In this document: in pieces, positions 9,373 to 16,264 of the stretch
Numbering within the stretch: position 1 is the stretch's first letter
Layout of the letters: each line of letters starts with the position of its first letter
Assembly (NCBI GenBank): GCA_016098155.1
Contig: JAAAJB010000710.1
Coordinates: 1 to 16,264, forward strand
Reading direction: 5' to 3'
DNA length: 16,264 bases
Source of the DNA: Actinomortierella ambigua
Lineage: Eukaryota > Mortierellomycota > Mortierellomycetes > Mortierellales > Mortierellaceae
The notes under the pieces: model-generated
Told to the model about the DNA's origin: nothing
Seen by the model: the letters and a program-made list of their open reading frames with translations, nothing else
The model's database searches: none
Made by a program: the position numbers and the translations under genes

Positions 9373-11160
9373 ATGACGTTCCAATACATTGAAAGGCTCC
9401 AGACCGACTTTGGCTGTCTGATCAACAACCAGAGTGGTCACGACGTCAAGTTTCTTGTGGGTATGATGAACAAGAAGAGGTTGGAATGAAAGGCTATGGC
9501 AATTTGTCAAACACTCCATGCCGAGTTCAGTTCACCAACCGTACAGCCTTGCGTGGCGCCCCCTCCCCTCCCTTCTCTTATCTTCAGGCCAGTCGAGAAT
9601 CATCCGTTTTGGACACTCGCAGATTCTTGCGGCAAGATGCCCATACTTCAATGCAGCTCTGAATCCTCGATGGAGGGCCTCGTCTAACGGGACCTTCCTG
9701 AAGCCTGATATCGAACCTCGTGTGTTTGATCTCATCTTGGAGTACTTGTACATCGGTCAGATTGAGGTCACCATGGACATTATTTCTCCTTTGGTTGATG
9801 CCGCCATAGACCTGGGATTGTCACAGCTCGTGTCGGAGTGCGAGATATATGCGCGTCAGCAGGTCACTTCAGACACAGTCTTCGACTTGATGTCTCTTGC
9901 GAACCGTCATGGTTTAGAGAGATTATGGGTGACGACCACCAATTATTTTGACACATATGCAGAGCGTTTGCTAAACACGGACAACTGGTACGGGACGGAG
10001 GAAGACCTTCTGATCAAGATTCTCTCTCGAGAATCTATTGGTGCCAGTGAGCTCTCGGTGTGGAAGGCGATCGTCCGATTCGCGTATTTTGCGAATGGCT
10101 ATGATGTCACATGTTGCCCACTGGTCCGACATTCAAATTTGCAAGGTCGTCTGGTGGTGAATATTGTTGCCGAAGACGACTCCTTGGCAGCATCATTGCA
10201 GAACACCGTCGTGAATATCCCTCGCCAACAGTTCGAAAAGCTGTCCGCTACCATCATTCCCTTATTGAGAGCTGTCCGTTTCACGAGCCTCACAGTGGGC
10301 GACTTTGATCGATTCATTCAAGGAACTCAGCTGGTCCCTCCAGAGCTCTGCCTTCGTGTATACAGGCACTTCCAGATGCCTCTGGTGTTTCCCAACGATC
10401 CAGATTCTCCGCGGGGCACAATGCTTCTACCGCGTGACCAATGGCCAAAATTGATTTCTTGGGTGAAGGATGCAATGGGTGGAACAAGGTAGGGGGGGGG
10501 AAACATACCATGCACCCGCCAAATGTAGGAGGAATGAAGCACTAAATCTTCCTTTCCCCCTCCTCCTCCCCTTACTTTTTTTTTTTTTTTTTTTTTTTTT
10601 TGCAGTGCATTTTCAGTCTCAAAACGTCGCCCCACAGTCAAGCTACTCTACATGGCCTCGAAGTATGGGTTCAAGTCGGGTACGTTTCACCAATACTGTG
10701 ACGAAAAAGGTCCGACGTTGACCGTTGCTCGCACAAGTACATCTGTCGTTGGAGGGTTCAACGCGGTCAGCTGGAAGGCCAATGATTCTTGGAGCTCGGC
10801 GGCGAAAAACTTCCTCTTTGAATACAGCACTCAGACAGGCCAGATGCTTCGAGTGGGTCTGATGGAGTCGCAGAAAGCCTGCGCAGCCTATAACTCTTCT
10901 GCACATGGACCAGTCTTCGGCTACGGGTACGATCTCAAGATCACTTCGGTGAGTTTTAATCGTTGTCGTGTTTCATTCAAACATATCAATGTCTGTGCGG
11001 AAGAAGGCTAATTTTTTTGCTTCCAACTCGGTTCTCATACTCTTGACTGTAGGATGGGCAGAACTCTAGTATGAGACGCTATTCATACCACGGAGATATT
11101 TCTTGGGTCCAAGATGAGTTTAATGTGATCGATTATGAAGTTTTCAAAGTAATACCTTAG
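9373..11160 (+). CDS. BT3: BTB-BACK-TLDc protein, shortest linker
   Basis: Exons 9373-9460, 9588-10488, 10606-10948 and 11053-11160 give 480 codons (479 aa). BTB about 20-125: GHDVKFLVG, IIRFGHSQILAARCPYF, EYLYIGQIEV. BACK about 125-230: LMSLANRHGLERLW, VWKAIVRFAYF. The linker is only about 15 residues (AEDDSLAASLQN), followed by TVVNIPRQQFEKLSATI and LRAVRFTSLTVGDFDRFIQG, then LLPRDQWPKLISWVKDAMGG. TLDc about 345-479: KYGFKSGTFHQYC, GPTLTVARTS, VVGGFNAVSW, GPVFGYGYDLKITS, then DGQNSSM and DYEVFKVIP in the last exon. Intron 2 pairs a donor followed by a G10 run with 26 T before its acceptor. The ATG at 9518 inside intron 1 was rejected because 9373 restores the shared 88-nt first exon. It has the least linker expansion of the five. 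Confidence 0.92.
10576..10601 (+). repeat. 26-bp poly-T tract before BT3 intron 2 acceptor
   Basis: A run of 26 T ends directly before GCAG of intron 2 (10489-10605), whose donor GTAG is followed by a run of G. Homopolymers of this length are unstable and error-prone in sequencing, but they lie in the intron and do not affect the reading frame. Confidence 0.9.
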
Positions 11161-11458
11161 AGCTACCGAGCGTACGACATCGATCGTTTTTTTTGCACCC
11201 ATCTCTCCTATCCAAAAATAATAAGATGTTTGGTACACAAGATTTCACCTGATGCCAATTCTTTGACAACACAGCGCATGACGTCCACCACCCGGAATAG
11301 GCGATGCATGCATCTGAGATAGTGGTGGGTCTTCCTTCTCAGCCTCTTGGGGGACTCCCCACCCCTATCTTATTTCTTCCCCATTCTTCCCGACAAAGAT
11401 TTCCCATCCCATCGTACGTTTTTCTTTCTTCATCCTCTTTTTGAAGACCACAAAAGCT
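11161..11458. other. BT3-BT4 intergenic spacer
   Basis: About 300 bp without a gene. An AATAATAAG stretch near 11216 is a candidate polyadenylation signal for BT3. From about 11340 the sequence is pyrimidine-rich up to the BT4 start, the likely leader. Confidence 0.45.
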
Positions 11459-13368
11459 ATGCTACTCCATCGACTCGACATTTTCCACACAGATCTGAGC
11501 AACCTGGTTAACAATGAAGACAGGCACGATGTCAAGTTTCTCGTAGGTATGAGGGGGGGACCAAGGTAGCAAGGGTGATCCACCAAGCCAACAAGGAAGA
11601 AAATAGAAGTTCACCGACCCCTCTACCCTGCACAGGTCACCTTCTTTGCTTGCTCATTCCTTCTAATTCTGTCGTTCGATCCGCACTCCATAGGGGCCGA
11701 AGAGGCCGTCCGCTATGGGCATTCGCAGATCCTTGCAGCGAGATGCCCCTACTTTGCGATGGCGTTAAAGCCTTGCTGGAGCGAGTCGACTGAAGGGATC
11801 TTTTGCAAGCCCAACATTGAACCGAGAGTGTTTGATATCATCCTGAGATACCTGTACACAGGTCAAGTGACTTTGACTGCAGATATCATCCCGTCCTTTG
11901 TTGAGGCCGCTGTTGAGCTTCTGCTGGACCAACTGGTTGTGGGATGCGAAGATTATGCATGCGAGAATGTCGACATGAACACAGTGTGCGACCTGCTTGC
12001 GCTAGCGTCTCGTCACAACATGGAGAAGCTCTTGAATACAGCCAGCGACTTTTTCGATGTCCACGCAGAGGAATTGCTGGACGGGGATAATTGGTTAAGC
12101 CTGGACACCACCATCTTGGCCGACTTGTTTTCCCGAGATTCGCTCATTGCCAAGGAACTCACAGTGTGGAAGGCAGCCGTCCGGTACGCTTATCACAGAG
12201 AGAAGTTTGATGTCAATAATCGCCCACTGCTCCAGTTTCCAGAGTGGCCAAGTCGCCTGGTGGTTAGATTGCCTCCCATTCGACATCCTCAACAAGGAAG
12301 TATGGATTGCGGTAGCTTCCACATCACTTTGAATTCGTCAGTCTGCATCACTGGTTGCGGTACCAGGCCACCGACAGGAGGCGTCACGATGGAGGACATT
12401 GTAGTGTGCATGTCTCACGACGACCATGGGCGTTTGAAAAACATAGTCGAGTGCTTCTTGCCTGCCATCCGTTTCGCGAGCCTCACGATCGTTGACTTTG
12501 CTCGTTGCATCGAATGCACGGACCTAGTCCCCATAGAAGTTGGCGTCAGGCTGTATAAATCCTTGCCTGCAGACCTTTCACGAGACTTCACCCCTCCCCG
12601 CTGGTTTGCCACGACGCTTTTCCCTATTGACCGATGGTCGACGTTGTTAACATGGGTGATGGAGGCAATGGGCATAACGTTCTTCTCCGGAAAAACTTCA
12701 ACGTGAGTACTCGGTGATTCCTTTTTGTAAGCATTTCTCTAGAAGCAGCCTTGTCGGTACTCTAACAACGTCTCCTTCCCCTTCCCCCCTCCTTACCCCT
12801 TTTAGTGTGCAAAGACTAAAGAGGCTCTACATCGCTTCCCAACACGGTTTCAGTGCCATGGCCTTCCATGCTAAGTGTGACAACCAGGGACCAACATTGT
12901 TAGTCGCATGCACAAGCGACGGCATAATTGTGGGCGGACTCAACGAGAAGAGCTGGACCTCGAACACATCCTGGAGCGCTGCCAAAAACAACTTCCTCTT
13001 TCAATACCATCCAAAGACTGACCAACTTCTTCAGGCTCGTCTAATCGGAGCGGATGAAGGAAAGGCCTCTTACAACTATTCGACGTTTGGCCCAACATTT
13101 GGGTGGGGATATGACCTACTCATCTCAAAGGTGAGTGTTCCCTCAAAAGTCGGGGTGAGGGAAAGAGAGAAAACGGAAAGCGTATTACGAATGTACGTAC
13201 TGCCATGTCTAATTTTGAAACTGACCGACTGATTCATCTCGGCCAATGACTTTCACCCAGGATGGCGGAAGCTCCAGCATGAAAAGTAGTTCATATGCCA
13301 AGCCTCCAGGATGGCTTCTATCCACTTTCACGGTGACTAACTATGAAGTTTACAAGATCACGTCCTGA
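11459..13368 (+). CDS. BT4: BTB-BACK-TLDc protein with Cys/Gly-containing linker
   Basis: Exons 11459-11546, 11694-12702, 12806-13130 and 13261-13368 give 510 codons (509 aa). BTB about 20-125: RHDVKFLVG, AVRYGHSQILAARCPYF, RYLYTGQVTL. BACK about 125-230: LLALASRHNMEKLL, VWKAAVRYAYH. The linker (about 232-275) is unlike the others, with PPIRHPQQGS, several Cys and CGTRPPTGG. It is followed by DIVVCMSHDDHGRL, in which the usual basic R-x-x-F is replaced, and LPAIRFASLTIVDFARCIE. TLDc about 372-507: QHGFSAMAFHAKCDNQGPTL, IVGGLNEKSW, GPTFGWGYDLLIS, with DGGSSSM and NYEVYKITS in the last exon. The last exon is 108 nt, the same as in BT3. All splice sites are GT-AG. The function is inferred from domains only. 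Confidence 0.92.
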
Positions 13369-13827
13369 TGTGTTATATCCCGAAAATGTACACTCTCTTC
13401 CATATTCATACATTTTCTCACCAATCAATACACTCTTTCTGCTGCTGCCTGTAATCCCCTTTGGCGAAGCTTTTCATGTAGCCGGAAAGATTGTTTATTC
13501 TGTGAGGGTGAAAGAGAGAAGGAACGGACTTGCAAGTAAAGTAGATGGCCTCTCTGTCAATGTGGAGAGTCTCCCCACAATTGTCGTCTCTAACGATAAG
13601 CCAGAGGTCAGCATGGCACGCGGTGTATTCATTCCCTCCCATGAGATCAGGCTTAGCGGAACAACGTGTTAATCCTCGTGCACGAACCTCTTGGTTCGCC
13701 GCACCCTTAGTTTATTTTTTTTGCAACGCAAGAAGAATGACAAAACATTATTTTCTGTCTGTCCATCTTTCCTCTTCACTTCCTTCCCACATACACACAC
13801 ACGGAAAGACGGTGCCTCAAAGAAACT
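13369..13827. other. BT4-BT5 intergenic spacer
   Basis: About 460 bp with no supportable gene. Open frames on both strands (for example 13343-13672 plus) overlap the BT4 last exon out of frame and show no domain. The last 100 bp before BT5 are CT-rich with a short CA run, a plausible leader. Confidence 0.45.
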
Positions 13828-15772
13828 ATGCTGCTCTCTTTTGTTGAGTCATTCCAATCAAACTTTCGCTATCTGATCAATAATGAGAAGAGAAGCGATG
13901 TCAAGCTCCTCATAGGTATGGTGAAACGCAGAGACAACATGTTTTTTTCGTATCCAAGACAGATACAGGAGAAGCATATTTATTCCTCCTTACCCGTGAG
14001 TTCGTATTTCTCACGCCGACTTTTTTTTTGTGCAGGAAAAGATGAGGTGGTCCGGTATGGCCACTCCTTGGTGCTTGCTACGGAGTGTCCTTACTTTGAT
14101 GCTGTGCTCAAGCAACCCTGGAAAGATGGATCCGATAAGGTCTTGCGATTCCCCAATATCGAGCCCCATGCTTTTGATTTCATCCTGGAGTGCCTGTACA
14201 CAGGCCAGGTGAGCCTGACACCAGAAAGCATCCATTCTTTCGTCGACGCCGCCGTTGAGCTTCAGCTGAGGCACCTGGCTTTAGGGTGCGAAGAGTATGC
14301 ATGTCAAAACGTCGGCCCAAAGACAGCGTGCGACATGCTCAGCCTTGCGTCCCGTCACAATCTAAAGAAGCTTTGGTCGGTGGCCACCGAGTTCTTTGAT
14401 ATCAACGCACGGGACTTGCTGGTCATGGACGATTGGCTCGCGCTGGACAGAGCCCTCTTGATCAAAGTCCTCTCGCGAGACTCGATTTTTGCGCCAGAGA
14501 TCTCAGTGTGGAAGGCTGTTGTCCAGTATGCCTATCATACCAATGGGTATGATTTCACGGAATGCCCCCTTTTTCGAATCCCTCAGTGGCCTGGTCGGCT
14601 ATTGGTCAGGGTCCTAGCCGAAGAGTCGGCCCCACAGGGACCGTCGGACGAGGAGTATTGCTTCGACGACGACGACGACGACTTTGACAATGGAGATGAC
14701 CAGGCTACCTGTGATGGTGAGAGCGGCGGGGAGGAGACACCTGTCGGCCCCCAGACCATCGATTATGTAGTGAATCTCCCTCGCAAACAGTTCATGGACT
14801 TGCGGGACACTATCGAGCACTTCTTGCCAGCCATCCGTTTCACTCACTTCAGACTGGTTTCCTTTGCGCGCTACTTTGAGGGAACTAATCTGATCCCAGT
14901 GGAGCTTTGTCGTTCCCTGTACAGGTACCACTCCTTGCCTATCGAGTTTGACTGTGAGCTGCCTCCTCCTCGCTGGTTTGGTTCATCGTTTCTACCGCGA
15001 GACCAATGGCCAACGCTATCATCTTGGCTAATGGATGCCACACCTGCCTCCAAATGTCTATCGCGGTAAGCCTTTTGCGGATTTTCTATTGTTCTTCGTC
15101 GGGAATTTATTGTTTAAATGTGGCACACATGAACTCACACAAGGCTCCTCACTCCTTCTTGGCGACGGCGCACGATGGGTGTGTGTTGGTGCTTGTATTG
15201 TATCATTCTAAAGCCGGCCAATACTATCACGGCTGTACGTGGCCTCAAAGCATGGGTTCAGTGCTGAAGCATTTCACAGACGTTGCGACAATCGAGGTGC
15301 GACGCTGACGATTGCGCGCACGAGCACGGGCACGGTTGTCGGTGGCTTCAACGAAAAGGCATGGTCATCGGGCAATGTCGCATTCTCGGCTGCCGAGAAG
15401 AACTTTCTGTTCCTGTACAATCCTCTGACTAGGCAGATGCTCTTGGCGAAGCTGAATGAAGACCAAAAGACGTATGCTGCCTACAACGATCGCTCTTCTG
15501 GTCCGGTTTTCGGGCAAGGATACGACTTTGTGATTTCTGGAGTAAGTAAAAAAAAATTATGTCAAGTGTTGCATCTGAAGAAAGGCTTTGGGCTTTAGAA
15601 ATATGCGTCTCTCGCTGATCAACTATCTCGCTTTGTTGTGGTCGTTTATTTACCCATATAGGATGGTAAAAACTCGAGCATGGGAGTAAACTCGTATGAC
15701 CTGGGTTCACACTGGCTTCCCTCCAAGTTTACAGTGACAGACTACGAGACCTATCGGGTCTTGCGGCGCTGA
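13828..15772 (+). CDS. BT5: BTB-BACK-TLDc protein with acidic linker
   Basis: Exons 13828-13915, 14036-15065, 15214-15541 and 15662-15772 give 519 codons (518 aa). BTB about 20-125: RSDVKLLIG, VVRYGHSLVLATECPYF, ECLYTGQVSL. BACK about 125-230: MLSLASRHNLKKLW, VWKAVVQYAYH. The linker (about 232-270) is strongly acidic with six Asp in a row, then DYVVNLPRKQFMDL, LPAIRFTHFRLVSFARYFEG and LPRDQWPTLSSWLMDA. TLDc about 380-515: KHGFSAEAFHRRCDNRGATL, VVGGFNEKAW, GPVFGQGYDFVISG, DGKNSSM. Intron 1 is 120 bp with no stop in frame, so an unspliced message would still be coding. The intron 2 acceptor is AAG at 15213; an in-frame TAA just upstream leaves no better choice. Confidence 0.9.
14665..14682 (+). 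repeat. GAC trinucleotide run (six Asp) in BT5 linker
   Basis: Six GAC codons in a row encode six Asp in the BACK-to-helical linker. It lies at the same protein location as the TKND/Asn repeat of BT2. Confidence 0.9.
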
Positions 15773-16264
15773 GAGATGGTTGTGCATGCACCACACCCTA
15801 GCTCCCATTGCCCAAGCAAGATGCGCTGGCGAAAAAAAAAAAAGCGAAGGGTCTTGCATTATACAATAAGAGAGGCGTATATGAGTTCTGAGCAAGAGAG
15901 GGCTCAGGTGCGTACGGGGGGGGGGAAAGACAGTCGAGGAAATAAAAGTAACAGCATACATTGCAATACAGTGTGATACTCTATGGTGATATATCTTTTG
16001 ATAACGAAATATGTATGCGGGAAAGCATTGCCATCATTATAGTTTAAGGAATTAGCACCCAGGAACAGTACTGCTTGGGAACAAGTGAAGTAGCCATGCT
16101 GCATCAGTTTTTCAGCATTCTATCGTAGGGTACCCCTGGCAGGAGGTCCTTCAAGCTTTCGATATCTTCTCTAGAAGAGACGAAGAAAGGAATGCAACAG
16201 CTTTAATGTATGGGTATACACATTTTAGTGTGAAGCTCACTAGTGTGCGCACACTAAAATGTAA
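15773..16264. other. Region downstream of BT5
   Basis: Nothing codes convincingly in these 490 bp. It contains A-rich and G-rich runs (near 15830 and 15917), an AATAAA at about 15940 that could end BT5 transcripts, and a palindrome cluster at the right edge. Minus-strand open frames at 15707-15961 and 15904-16104 show no known domain. Confidence 0.4.
16220..16262. repeat. Nested palindromes at the right edge
   Basis: Perfect 13-bp inverted arms (ACATTTTAGTGTG at 16220-16232 and its complement at 16250-16262) enclose a 17-bp loop. Overlapping it are a perfect 16-bp palindrome, TAGTGTGCGCACACTA (16241-16256), and an 8-bp one, CACTAGTG (16238-16245). The two larger structures share an arm and are mutually exclusive. 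It may be the terminus of a foldback element or MITE that continues outside the window, or a hairpin with no function. Confidence 0.75.

Noticed and set aside
9496..9587. Start of BT3 at ATG 9496 or 9518
   Set aside because: These lie in intron 1. 9373 has a strong context and encodes the BTB N-terminus seen in the paralogues.
13343..13672. Plus-strand 109-aa frame after BT4
   Set aside because: It begins inside the last BT4 exon in another frame and has no recognisable domain.

Overview
The window looks like nuclear DNA of a filamentous, early-diverging fungus, probably Mucoromycota sensu lato (Mortierella- or Glomeromycotina-like). The reasons are short GT-AG introns (about 60-210 bp), pyrimidine-rich leaders before the start codons, a BTB-BACK-TLDc multigene family, and relics of an IS630/Tc1-mariner-type transposase and a Fanzor/TnpB-like gene. 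The assignment is inferred from gene content; no marker gene is present. No tRNA, rRNA, CRISPR array or bacterial-type operon was seen.

The backbone is a head-to-tail array of five paralogous plus-strand genes (BT1-BT5): 1450-2631, 3012-5205, 9373-11160, 11459-13368 and 13828-15772. Each begins with a first exon of exactly 88 nt ending in phase 1. A long second exon carries BTB, BACK and a helical region. In BT2-BT5 a phase-2 intron leads into a TLDc exon, and a phase-0 intron leads to a short last exon. The reconstructed proteins are 352, 574, 479, 509 and 518 aa. BT1 stops before the TLDc part. By family knowledge, BTB-BACK proteins dimerise and commonly serve as CUL3 ubiquitin-ligase adaptors, and TLDc domains are linked to oxidative-stress protection and V-ATPase binding. 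The likely product set is therefore a group of related adaptors differing mainly in a hypervariable BACK-to-helical linker and in the TLDc part.

Transposon debris surrounds and interrupts the array. Positions 22-976 hold a broken DD34E transposase gene with its helix-turn-helix, all three catalytic acidic residues and one recognisable intron. The 4.2 kb between BT2 and BT3 holds a decayed Fanzor/TnpB-like gene (5234-6002), then a multi-exon pseudogene with a PD-(D/E)XK nuclease-like core (6569-8837), then a second fragment of the same Fanzor-like sequence (8998-9141). The two Fanzor-like copies are direct repeats of 144 bp each. Without this block BT2 and BT3 would be about 0.25 kb apart, similar to the spacing of the other genes, so the block probably entered an existing tandem array.

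The remaining intergenic stretches hold no gene I can support. They contain poly-A/T and poly-G runs, a CATTTT-type microsatellite (inside BT2 intron 1) and, at the right edge, nested palindromes. All gene models are hand-spliced from the sequence and have not been checked against transcripts.
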